Below, one piece after another: positions 26,255 to 33,608 of a stretch of DNA of 64,000 nucleotides. Positions within the stretch are counted from its first letter, which is position 1; every line of letters begins with the position of its first letter. The DNA is taken from positions 112,392 through 176,391 of the forward strand of contig JAFQGT010000019.1 in NCBI GenBank assembly GCA_017415425.1. Direction: 5' to 3'. The position numbers and the translations under genes were made by a program. Below the pieces are notes generated by a model, which worked only from the letters and a program-made list of their open reading frames with translations, did no database searches and was not told the origin of the DNA. The stretch comes from Oscillospiraceae bacterium (GTDB taxonomy: Bacteria > Bacillota > Clostridia > Oscillospirales > Oscillospiraceae).

Positions 26255-26929
26255 ATGGAAAATTTAGTGACTGTTTACTTCTTTGGTAAGAAGTACCAGG
26301 TTCCCGAGAGCCTGACAATTATGGAGGCTATGGAGTATGCCGGCTATCAGCTGGTTCGTGGCTGCGGCTGCCGCAACGGCTTCTGCGGCGCTTGCGCAAC
26401 CATCTATCGTATCGCCGGTGACCGTACCCTGAAGACCTGCCTGGCCTGCTCCACCAAGGTGGAGGACAATATGTATGTGGCGACTTTGCCGTTCTTCCCG
26501 CTGGTAAAGGCTGTATATGATATTGAAAAGGTAAAGCCCACCGAGCAGATCATGATGCAGCTGTACCCGGAGATATACGCCTGCATTGGCTGCAACGCCT
26601 GCACAAATGCCTGCACACAAGGTCTGAATGTTATGCAGTATATCGCCTACGCACAGCGTGGTGAGTATGAAAAGTGCGCTGAAGAGTCCTTTGACTGCGT
26701 GATGTGCGGTGTATGTTCTGCCCGTTGTCCTGCAGAGATCTCCCATCCTCAGGTTGCAATGCTGGCACGTCGACTGAATGGTAAATATCTTGCGCCCCAC
26801 TGCGATCATCTGGATGAGCGGATCGCAGAGATCAACGGCGGTAAGTATGAGTTGCTGCTGGAGGATTTGATGGGTAAGCCCATCTCCGAAATGCAAGAGC
26901 TTTACAACAACCGTGAAATCGAGAAATAA
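26255..26929 (+). CDS. frdB: Fumarate reductase-type iron-sulfur subunit (2Fe-2S + two 4Fe-4S)
   Basis: A 224-residue soluble protein. Residues 1-90 form a ferredoxin-type domain with the [2Fe-2S] pattern CRNGFCGAC plus CLAC near 65. The second half has two motifs: CIGCNACTNACTQGL near 109 and CVMCGVCSARCPAEIS near 148. Both read as full CxxCxxCxxxC [4Fe-4S] sites, whereas classical FrdB/SdhB has one [3Fe-4S] cluster facing the quinone. No membrane-anchor subunits lie in the operon, which fits a non-quinone partner such as the Hdr/Flx proteins encoded just upstream. It probably feeds electrons to the flavoprotein encoded 13 bases downstream. Confidence 0.8.
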   Translation: MENLVTVYFFGKKYQVPESLTIMEAMEYAGYQLVRGCGCRNGFCGACATIYRIAGDRTLKTCLACSTKVEDNMYVATLPFFPLVKAVYDIEKVKPTEQIMMQLYPEIYACIGCNACTNACTQGLNVMQYIAYAQRGEYEKCAEESFDCVMCGVCSARCPAEISHPQVAMLARRLNGKYLAPHCDHLDERIAEINGGKYELLLEDLMGKPISEMQELYNNREIEK

Positions 26930-26942
26930 GGAGGTCTGTGCT

Positions 26943-28550
26943 ATGTATTTTGATCCGATTATGCAGGAATCCATTAAAAAAGTGGAAGCTGCCAGAGAAG
27001 CCAATATTCGCATGGACCCCAGAAGAATGACCGCAGAGGAAAAGGACGTTTTGCTGAAGACCTACCACCCTGACTATAAGACCGCGGAGTTCACTGAACT
27101 GAAAATGGGTCCCAATAAGGGCGGTAAGGTTCCTGTTGAGCTGGCGGAACTGCTGCAGGGCAACCCTCGCATCACGCCGGAGCAGGTGGATTTGACTAAG
27201 CCCGACTACGATGTGGATGTTCTGATCATCGGCGGCGGCGGCGCAGGTGCATCTGCGGCTATCGAGGCCCACCAAAATGGCGCCAATGTAATGATCGTTA
27301 CCAAGCTGAGAATTGGCGATGCCAACACAATGATGGCAGAGGGCGGCATTCAGGCAGCTGACAAGCCCGGTGACAGCCCTGCACAGCATTATCTAGATGC
27401 ATTTGGCGGCGGTCATTTCGCCGCACAGAAGGATCTGCTGTATAAGTTGGTCAACGATGCCCCCGAGGCGATTCGTTGGCTGTCTGAGCTGGGTGTGGAA
27501 TTTGACAAAGCACCTGACGGTACGATGATCACCACCCACGGCGGCGGTACATCCCGGAAGAGAATGCACGCAGCCAAGGACTATTCCGGCGCTGAGATCA
27601 TGCGTACTCTTCGTGACGAGGTGTTGAATCGCCAGATTCCTGTTGTGGATTTTACATCTGTGATCGAACTGATCAAGGATGAAAGCGGATGTTGTGCAGG
27701 CGCTGTTCTGCAAAATATGGAAACCAAGGAACTGCTAGTTGCAAAGGCAAAGACTGTCATTATGGCTACCGGCGGTGCAGGACGTTTGCATTATCAAGGT
27801 TTCCCCACATCTAACCACTATGGTGCTACTGCTGACGGCCTGGTGCTGGCTTATCGCGCAGGCGCACGGCTGTTGTATCCCGAGACGCTGCAGTATCATC
27901 CTACTGGTGCAGCATTTCCTGCACAGATTTACGGCGCACTGGTAACCGAAAAGGTGCGCTCTGTTGGTGCTATGCTGGTTAACGCCAACGGTGAAGTGTT
28001 TATGAATCCCCTGGAGACTCGTGACGTGTCCGCAGCATCCATCATTCGGGAGTGTACCGACCGCGGTAACGGCGTTCCCACTCCGGAAGGCTTCGGCATT
28101 TGGCTGGATACACCTATGATTGAGATCAAGAACGGCACCGGCACAATCGAAAAGAGAATTCCTGCAATGATGCGTATGTTTGCAAAGCACGGAATCGATA
28201 TTCGCAAAGAGCCGATTCTGATCTATCCCACTCTGCACTACCAGAATGGTGGTCTGAAGATTACAGATGACGGCCAGACCGATATTGAAAACCTCTATGC
28301 AGCCGGTGAGGTTGTCGGCGGCATCCACGGCCGTAACAGATTGATGGGCAATAGCCTGTTGGATATTATTGTTTTCGGCAGAAACGCCGGCCGTCACGCA
28401 TCCCAAAAGGCAAAAGAGGTTTCAGTCGGTCAACTGACACTGGACCATCTGAATGCGTTCAATCAAGAGCGAGCTAATGCCGGAATCACCACCGATACAT
28501 TGTCCCCTCGTTTGCTGCCTGACTATACCAGACGTCGTAACACTCTTTAA
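26943..28550 (+). CDS. frdA: Soluble fumarate reductase/succinate dehydrogenase-type flavoprotein
   Basis: A 535-residue flavoprotein with an N-terminal ~90-residue extension before the FAD-binding motif LIIGGGGAGASAA. Catalytic features are conserved: THGGGTSRKR, LQYHPTG near residue 319, LETRDVSAASI, the HYQNGG histidine near 432, and HGRNRLMGNSL near 463. At the position where membrane fumarate reductases carry the FAD-linking histidine (SHT), this protein reads ANT, so FAD is probably bound noncovalently, as in L-aspartate oxidase and several soluble fumarate reductases. ATG 26943 follows AAGGAGGTCTGTGCT. Operon context (fumarase first, Hdr/Flx next) argues for fumarate reduction over succinate or aspartate oxidation; no nadA or nadC is nearby. 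Confidence 0.87.
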   Translation: MYFDPIMQESIKKVEAAREANIRMDPRRMTAEEKDVLLKTYHPDYKTAEFTELKMGPNKGGKVPVELAELLQGNPRITPEQVDLTKPDYDVDVLIIGGGGAGASAAIEAHQNGANVMIVTKLRIGDANTMMAEGGIQAADKPGDSPAQHYLDAFGGGHFAAQKDLLYKLVNDAPEAIRWLSELGVEFDKAPDGTMITTHGGGTSRKRMHAAKDYSGAEIMRTLRDEVLNRQIPVVDFTSVIELIKDESGCCAGAVLQNMETKELLVAKAKTVIMATGGAGRLHYQGFPTSNHYGATADGLVLAYRAGARLLYPETLQYHPTGAAFPAQIYGALVTEKVRSVGAMLVNANGEVFMNPLETRDVSAASIIRECTDRGNGVPTPEGFGIWLDTPMIEIKNGTGTIEKRIPAMMRMFAKHGIDIRKEPILIYPTLHYQNGGLKITDDGQTDIENLYAAGEVVGGIHGRNRLMGNSLLDIIVFGRNAGRHASQKAKEVSVGQLTLDHLNAFNQERANAGITTDTLSPRLLPDYTRRRNTL

Positions 28551-28563
28551 TGGGGGATGAACG

Positions 28564-29826
28564 ATGGAATTGTTTGATGGCGTTATTCGCGTTATGGGCG
28601 TCCCTTTTATGATGCTCTTTTTGATGGTGATTGTCTGCCTGGGTTACCTTCTGGGCCGAATTACCATTAAGGGCATTTCCTTGGGTACTGCCGGTGTATT
28701 TGTTGTGGCATTGCTTTTTGGTGCACTGTTCTATGAGGATTTCAAGGAGATTTTAGGTTCCGCAGCTACTGCCAAAAATGGCTTGAAAATCGCAGAGAAT
28801 ATGGGTCTTGTTTTCTTTGTTACATCGGTGGGTTTTATTGCCGGTCCGAAGTTCTTCAATAACCTTAAGAAAAATTTTAAGTCCTATATACTTTTGGGTG
28901 CTTCGATCATTCTGGCAGGTGGCCTGTCCTGTGTGCTTTGCTACTTTGTGGGTAGAGGTTTTGAAGACGATCACAAGGAATTTATTGCGATTCTGGATGG
29001 TCTACTGTCCGGCGCGCTGACTACTACACCCGGCTTTACCGCCGCGAAGGATACTGTTGTAAACTTCTATGCAGCCAATCCGGAACTAGCAGCCCGCTAT
29101 GAGTCCGCGGTAACGGTAGGTTACGGCATCGCGTATCTGTTTGGCGTTATTGGTGTGGTGCTGTTTGTCCAGCTTATCCCCAAGCTCGCCAAGGCCAATA
29201 TGGAAGAAGAACGCAAGAAAATCACCAGTGTTGATCTGGGTACAGCCAAGGTTCACTCAGGCAAGCTTTTGGAAATTGACGATATGGGATTGTGCGCATT
29301 TGCAGCAGCTGCTGCGGTGGGCTTGATTATCGGAAATATCCGCGTCCCTCTGTCCGGTAAGGGTTTAGATGGCATCTGCTTCTCTTTGACTACCACAGGT
29401 GGTGCTCTGGTTTCCTCTTTGGTATTTGGTCATTTCTCCAGAATTGGTCGCATCAGTATTATGCCCCCTACAAAAACCTTGAAGAATCTGCGGGAATTGG
29501 GTCTGATGCTGTTCCTGGCCGGTGCTGGTATCTCCGGCGGTGCCGATTTCGTCAAATTCTTTAAGCCGATCTATTTCCTGTATGGCGCAGTAATGACGAT
29601 TTTGCCGCTAATTGTAGGTTTCTTGATTGCAAAGTATCTGCTGAAATTGCCTCTGCTGAATAGCCTGGGCTCTATTACCGGCGGTATGACCTCCACGCCT
29701 GCGTTGGGTACACTGATTAATGTATGCCGTACTGAGGATGTGGCAGCTGCCTACGCAGCAACATATCCCATTGCTCTGCTGGCTGTGGTGCTGGTTTCCC
29801 AGTTCTTGATCATACTGTTTGGATAA
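28564..29826 (+). CDS. AspT/YidE-family membrane transporter (likely dicarboxylate or amino acid exchanger)
   Basis: A 420-residue integral membrane protein with about ten hydrophobic segments arranged in two related halves. GALTTTPGFTAA in the first half and GGMTSTPALGTL in the second are the paired signatures of the aspartate:alanine exchanger family (Asp-Al_Ex). The RCK-like domain found in many family members is absent; only a short charged loop (near residues 215-235) lies between the halves. It is the last gene of the fumarase-fumarate reductase operon, so import of aspartate or malate and/or export of succinate is a reasonable inference. Substrate is not shown by the sequence. Confidence 0.75.
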   Translation: MELFDGVIRVMGVPFMMLFLMVIVCLGYLLGRITIKGISLGTAGVFVVALLFGALFYEDFKEILGSAATAKNGLKIAENMGLVFFVTSVGFIAGPKFFNNLKKNFKSYILLGASIILAGGLSCVLCYFVGRGFEDDHKEFIAILDGLLSGALTTTPGFTAAKDTVVNFYAANPELAARYESAVTVGYGIAYLFGVIGVVLFVQLIPKLAKANMEEERKKITSVDLGTAKVHSGKLLEIDDMGLCAFAAAAAVGLIIGNIRVPLSGKGLDGICFSLTTTGGALVSSLVFGHFSRIGRISIMPPTKTLKNLRELGLMLFLAGAGISGGADFVKFFKPIYFLYGAVMTILPLIVGFLIAKYLLKLPLLNSLGSITGGMTSTPALGTLINVCRTEDVAAAYAATYPIALLAVVLVSQFLIILFG

Positions 29827-29837
29827 CACAATAATAA

Positions 29838-29868
29838 AGCAAGCGCTGCAAAATTTGCAGCGCTTGCT
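29838..29868. terminator. Bidirectional terminator between the fumarate operon and putP
   Basis: Perfect 12-bp stem AGCAAGCGCTGC / GCAGCGCTTGCT with an AAAATTT loop, flanked by CATTTTTG on one strand and TTTATTATTG on the other. It lies between convergent genes. Confidence 0.88.
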
Positions 29869-29896
29869 CATTTTTGTAGATAAATAAATTGGTTGG

Positions 29897-31465
29897 TTAC
29901 TGTACTGCGGACTTTTTCTTTCCTGCTACAAGATCAAATTCATTTTGAATTTCTGCAGAAGGAGGCGGGGTAATCAAGGAAATTACAATGATGAACAGGC
30001 AGGATATTATGAATGCAGGAAGCAGCTCGTAGATATTCCAAATACCGCCAAGAGGACGGATTAGCAGTTTCCAGACAAAGACCATAATTCCGCCTGATAA
30101 CATACCGGCAATGGCACCTGCGCGGTTGATGCGTTTCCAGAAAAGGCTCATCAGCATCAGAGGTCCAAAAACAGCGCCAAAGCCAGCCCAGGCAAAGCTG
30201 ACAATGGTAAAAATAACGCTATTCTCGTCAGCGGCAATCAGCATAGCAACGATGGAAATAACCAAGAGGGTAATTCTTGTCATACGCATAACTTGCTTTT
30301 CGCTGGCTTTTTTGTAGCAAATGCCTTGATAGATATTCTTAGCCAGTGCAGATGCGGCGATCAGCAGATAAGAATCAGAAGAGCTGATGGTTGCGGCAAG
30401 AATACCTGCCATAATAAAGCCTGCAAGAATGGGAGGCAGCAGATTGCTGGACATAACAATGAAGATGTTCTCAGAGGCAGAAGAGGTAGTCAGTGCGGTG
30501 GGGAACAATGCACGCCCTGCAATGCCAATAAAGACTGCTACAGCAAGGGAGATAACAACCCAAATGCTGGCAATGCGGCGGGAGCGGGGCAGTTCTCCCT
30601 CAGACCGGATTGCCATAAATCGCAGGAGCACCTGGGGCATACCGAAGTAACCGAGACCCCAAGCCATACACGATGCGATAGAAAGTGCGCCATAGGAGCC
30701 TGCAGCACCAAAGAGTGGTTTTCCGTCAGCTACTTGTTGTACGCCGTCAACGGTTACAGGTGCTGCAATGCCAAAGAAATCAAAGAATCCGGGAATGGAC
30801 CTGGCGTTAGATACAACCGCATCCAAACCGCCTGCAGAGATCGTACCAACAACGACGACAACAGTAAGAGCAACGATCATTACGATTGCCTGCATAAAGT
30901 CTGATACACTTTCTGCCAGGAAGCCGCCCAGAATGGTATACAGAAGTACGAACACTGCCCCCAGAATCATCATAGGTACGTATGGCATATCAAAGAGTGT
31001 GGTGAACAGCTTGCCGCAGGTAACAAAGCAGCTGGATGCGTATACGGTAAAGAAAATGAGAATGAATACGGCGGCAATGCTCATAATCAACTTGCGCTTC
31101 TCCTGGAATCGGTTGGAGAAGAATTCCGGAAGCGTAATGGCTTCACCGGCCTGCTCGCTATACCTGCGCAGGCGCTTGGATACGATCAGCCAGTTGAGAT
31201 ATGTTCCTACCGCAAGACCGATGGCTGTCCAGACGGCGTCGGATACACCGCACCAGTAAGCAACACCGGGCAGGCCCATCAACAGCCAACCGGACATATC
31301 GGACGCCTCGGCGCTCATTGCAGTAACCCAAGGTCCAAGCTTACGTCCACCAAGGAAATACTCCTTGGAATTCTGATTCGCACGCTTTGTAAACCATAAA
31401 CCGATTGCAATTACTACACTCATATACAGAACCATAGCAATCAGTATTTGCAATGTACTATCCAT
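29897..31465 (-). CDS. putP: Sodium:solute symporter, proline type (PutP)
   Basis: A 522-residue membrane protein of the SSS family with about 13 hydrophobic segments. EYFLGGRKLGPWVTAMSAEASDMSGWLL is the Na+/substrate-site region of PutP-type symporters, and GFIMAGILAATISSSDSYLL in helix 8 carries the second Na+ site. Overall it matches Na+/proline symporters in length and order of segments. ATG 31465 is preceded by GGAGGGATAAAA; the frame opens 13 codons earlier without a ribosome site. Proline as substrate is inferred from similarity; proBAC lies about 12 kb away, so there is no operon link. Confidence 0.88.
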   Translation of the reverse strand: MDSTLQILIAMVLYMSVVIAIGLWFTKRANQNSKEYFLGGRKLGPWVTAMSAEASDMSGWLLMGLPGVAYWCGVSDAVWTAIGLAVGTYLNWLIVSKRLRRYSEQAGEAITLPEFFSNRFQEKRKLIMSIAAVFILIFFTVYASSCFVTCGKLFTTLFDMPYVPMMILGAVFVLLYTILGGFLAESVSDFMQAIVMIVALTVVVVVGTISAGGLDAVVSNARSIPGFFDFFGIAAPVTVDGVQQVADGKPLFGAAGSYGALSIASCMAWGLGYFGMPQVLLRFMAIRSEGELPRSRRIASIWVVISLAVAVFIGIAGRALFPTALTTSSASENIFIVMSSNLLPPILAGFIMAGILAATISSSDSYLLIAASALAKNIYQGICYKKASEKQVMRMTRITLLVISIVAMLIAADENSVIFTIVSFAWAGFGAVFGPLMLMSLFWKRINRAGAIAGMLSGGIMVFVWKLLIRPLGGIWNIYELLPAFIISCLFIIVISLITPPPSAEIQNEFDLVAGKKKSAVQ

Positions 31466-31505
31466 TTTTATCCCTCCGTGCATTGTAATATTTGTGTACT
31501 TCATA

Positions 31506-31534
31506 AGTTTAACGCACTAAAGCGCCAAAGTCAA
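31506..31534 (-). promoter_or_regulatory. Promoter of putP
   Basis: Minus strand TTGACT (31529-31534), 17-base spacer, TAAACT (31506-31511), about 40 bases upstream of the start. Confidence 0.55.
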
Positions 31535-31577
31535 GAATTATATAAAATATTTATAATAATTTTCATCTGGCTATTTT

Positions 31578-32381
31578 CTAGGACAACATAACATCTAAAA
31601 GCATCATAGTGGCAAATCCGGAGATAATTCCCATTGTGGCAGTGTATGGTTGCGCATTTTGTGATCGCTGACATTCTGGGATCAATTCGTGCACAACAAC
31701 CAGAATCATCGCTCCAGCAGCAAAAGAAAGCGCATAAGGGAGAATTGCTTCAATATAGACAACAAGTAATGCACCAAGTACACCGGCTACAGGCTCCACC
31801 ATTGCGGATGCCTGGCCGAATATAAAGCTCTTTCTTCTTGAGAAACCCTCACGCCGTAACGGAACGGAAACAGCGGCGCCTTCCGGGAAGTTCTGAAGAC
31901 CAATACCTATTGCTACTGAAATTGCGCCTAACAGGGCTTCCGCAGAACTGCTGTTGCGGGACAATGAGCCGAATGCTACGCCAACCGCCAGACCCTCAGG
32001 AATGTTGTGTAATGTAATGGATAATGTAAGCATAATGATCCGGTTGATTCGCTGGTTATTTTTCCTACCTACGGCATCCGTGCGTTTCCGTGCTCTGGTG
32101 ACAATTTTGTCGGAACACCATATAAACATTGCACCTATAAGAAAGCCAGCTGTGGCAACAACATAGTCAGGAACGGAGGAATCTTCACCAATGCGTTCAA
32201 TGGCTGGCTGCAACAGAGACCAAAAGCTTGCGGCAATCATAACACCGGAAGCAAATCCCAGCATAAAATTCAGTACTTTTGGGCTGGGAGAGTGAAAGAA
32301 GATAACAACTGCAGCACCAAGCGCGGTGATGAACCAAGTGCCCAGTGTTGCAATCAATGCAAGTATGACCACATTATTCAT
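31578..32381 (-). CDS. ZIP-family divalent metal transporter
   Basis: A 267-residue membrane protein with about eight helices. The two metal-binding helices carry HNIPEGLAVGVAFG and GLQNFPEGAAVSVPL, the signatures of the ZIP (GufA-like/ZupT) family that import zinc or other divalent cations. In helix 5 the usual first His is Gln-Asn (LQNFPEG), a common variation in the GufA branch. A short basic cytoplasmic loop lies near residue 95. AGGGAGCATATT precedes the start. No metal-responsive operator was recognised upstream. Confidence 0.88.
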   Translation of the reverse strand: MNNVVILALIATLGTWFITALGAAVVIFFHSPSPKVLNFMLGFASGVMIAASFWSLLQPAIERIGEDSSVPDYVVATAGFLIGAMFIWCSDKIVTRARKRTDAVGRKNNQRINRIIMLTLSITLHNIPEGLAVGVAFGSLSRNSSSAEALLGAISVAIGIGLQNFPEGAAVSVPLRREGFSRRKSFIFGQASAMVEPVAGVLGALLVVYIEAILPYALSFAAGAMILVVVHELIPECQRSQNAQPYTATMGIISGFATMMLLDVMLS

Positions 32382-32514
32382 AATATGCTCCCTTTCAGGG
32401 CGTCTTGTTTTTGAATAACTTCTATGTTGTATGTAGCAACACCCGTACGCCTATTATATGGCTGATAAATGAATATGTGCTTGCAACAGGATAAATAATG
32501 TCGAAAATGAAAGC

Positions 32515-32554
32515 AAAAAAGGAAGACTACCTATTTAGGCAGTCTTCCTTTTTT
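32515..32554 (-). terminator. Terminator of tRNA-Pro(CGG)
   Basis: A long stem (AAAAAAGGAAGACT / AGTCTTCCTTTTTT) with an inner CCT/AGG pairing abuts the CCA end of the tRNA. On the minus strand it ends in a run of T. Confidence 0.85.
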
Positions 32555-32630
32555 GGTCGGAGTATCGGGATTCGAACCCGAGGCCTCTTGGACCCGAACC
32601 AAGCGCGATACCAAACTTCGCCATACCCCG
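32554..32630 (-). tRNA. tRNA-Pro, anticodon CGG
   Basis: Minus-strand cloverleaf: acceptor CGGGGTA/TACTCCG, D-arm containing TTTGGTATCGC, anticodon stem CTTGG/CCAAG with loop TTCGGGT giving anticodon CGG, T-arm with GGTTCGAATCC, discriminator A and an encoded CCA. It has its own consensus promoter and terminator. The D-arm is identical to that of tRNA-Pro(GGG) at 36432. Confidence 0.96.
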
Positions 32631-32642
32631 ATAACGAGAAAC

Positions 32643-32671
32643 ATTATAGTGAAAAAAGGAATGCTTGTCAA
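32643..32671 (-). promoter_or_regulatory. Consensus promoter of tRNA-Pro(CGG)
   Basis: Minus strand TTGACA (32666-32671), 17-base spacer, TATAAT (32643-32648): a perfect sigma-A promoter, as expected for a strongly expressed tRNA gene. Confidence 0.9.
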
Positions 32672-32745
32672 GAGTCAGTCCGGACGATTCTTGCATTGCA
32701 TTGACCGTTTGATTTTCGCATAGTATTTCGTTGGGAGGGATTATA

Positions 32746-33027
32746 ATGAGCTACTATGTGGAGTATAATCCGGAGGTGTCAAGGCAGTATCCTGTACGGC
32801 GATTGAACAAAAATAAAGGATTCGGAAATAAATTAATCATTTTAACACTGATCTTAGGGTTAATTGCCTGCATGACAAGCAGCGATGTACGGGATTTTTT
32901 GATACCTGGTGACGCAGCGACGACCGTTTACGCCGCCACAGAGCTGCTGGATAATATGAAAGACGGTGCACCATTACTGGACGCATTTGCCGTGTTTTGT
33001 GAGATGGTAGCGGGCAATGGGAGCTGA
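32746..33027 (+). CDS. Small single-pass membrane protein of unknown function upstream of the SpoIVFB-like protease
   Basis: A 93-residue protein not recognised as a known family. It has a Tyr/Arg/Lys-rich N-terminus, one hydrophobic helix (KLIILTLILGLIACM, about residues 30-45) and a C-terminal segment predicted outside or in the intermembrane space, ending in DAFAVFCEMVAGNGS. ATG 32746 has a good GGGAGGGATTATA ribosome site. It overlaps the protease gene by 11 bases, so the two are co-translated. By position it could be a partner or regulator, in the way SpoIVFA is for SpoIVFB, but no sequence evidence proves that. Confidence 0.6.
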   Translation: MSYYVEYNPEVSRQYPVRRLNKNKGFGNKLIILTLILGLIACMTSSDVRDFLIPGDAATTVYAATELLDNMKDGAPLLDAFAVFCEMVAGNGS

Positions 33028-33580
33028 TAGTAAAAGCAGGATTGTTTCCTTCATATATATTTATTTTGCTTGTCTTGCGTTGGTGCTCCCGCTGAGGTGG
33101 CTTTTGGGATGGGGACTGGCTGTTCTGGCTCATGAGTCAGGGCACTGGATCGCGGTCAGGATTTGCGGCGGTAAGATCTTGTCGGTGTCTGCTGTGTTTG
33201 GCGGTCTGGATATGTCAGCAACACCACTCACACGGGGGAAAATGATAGTATGCTTATTCTGCGGACCATTATTTGGGGTGTTGCCGGTCATCTTTTGTCA
33301 AAAGTTCCCGGCTTTGGCAGTGTGCTGTTTTCTGTTGACAATTTATAATTTAATACCCATTCGGCCATTGGATGGTGGGCGAATATTGGAATTGTTGCTA
33401 TGTAGACATAAATGCTTGCTTCAGATATTGGAATCCGCTGTAATGATTGCTGGGATTACGGTCTGTATTTACTTGAGTGTGCAGTATAATGCTGGTTATA
33501 TCCTTGCGCTCATTATGGCACAGCTGATTGTAAAAAATCGAAAATTGACTTGCAAAAGGGGGTATGACAGGGTACAATAA
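33017..33580 (+). CDS. M50 (site-2) intramembrane metalloprotease, SpoIVFB-like
   Basis: A 187-residue multi-pass membrane protein. HESGH (residues ~39-43) is the HExxH zinc site inside a hydrophobic helix, and NLIPIRPLDGGRI (~112-124) supplies the third zinc ligand (aspartate) of S2P proteases. Its small size and lack of PDZ or CBS domains resemble compact SpoIVFB proteins, which cleave pro-sigma-K during sporulation. Identity as the actual pro-sigma-K protease is inference; other small S2P enzymes exist. It overlaps the preceding small membrane protein gene. Confidence 0.82.
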   Translation: MGADSKSRIVSFIYIYFACLALVLPLRWLLGWGLAVLAHESGHWIAVRICGGKILSVSAVFGGLDMSATPLTRGKMIVCLFCGPLFGVLPVIFCQKFPALAVCCFLLTIYNLIPIRPLDGGRILELLLCRHKCLLQILESAVMIAGITVCIYLSVQYNAGYILALIMAQLIVKNRKLTCKRGYDRVQ

Positions 33581-33608
33581 GGCTACTTATTACAAAAGAG
33601 GTATCGCT

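Noticed and set aside
26943-28550. L-aspartate oxidase (NadB)
   Set aside because: The noncovalent-FAD position is similar, but the gene lies with an Fe-S subunit and fumarase, and no nadA or nadC is present.
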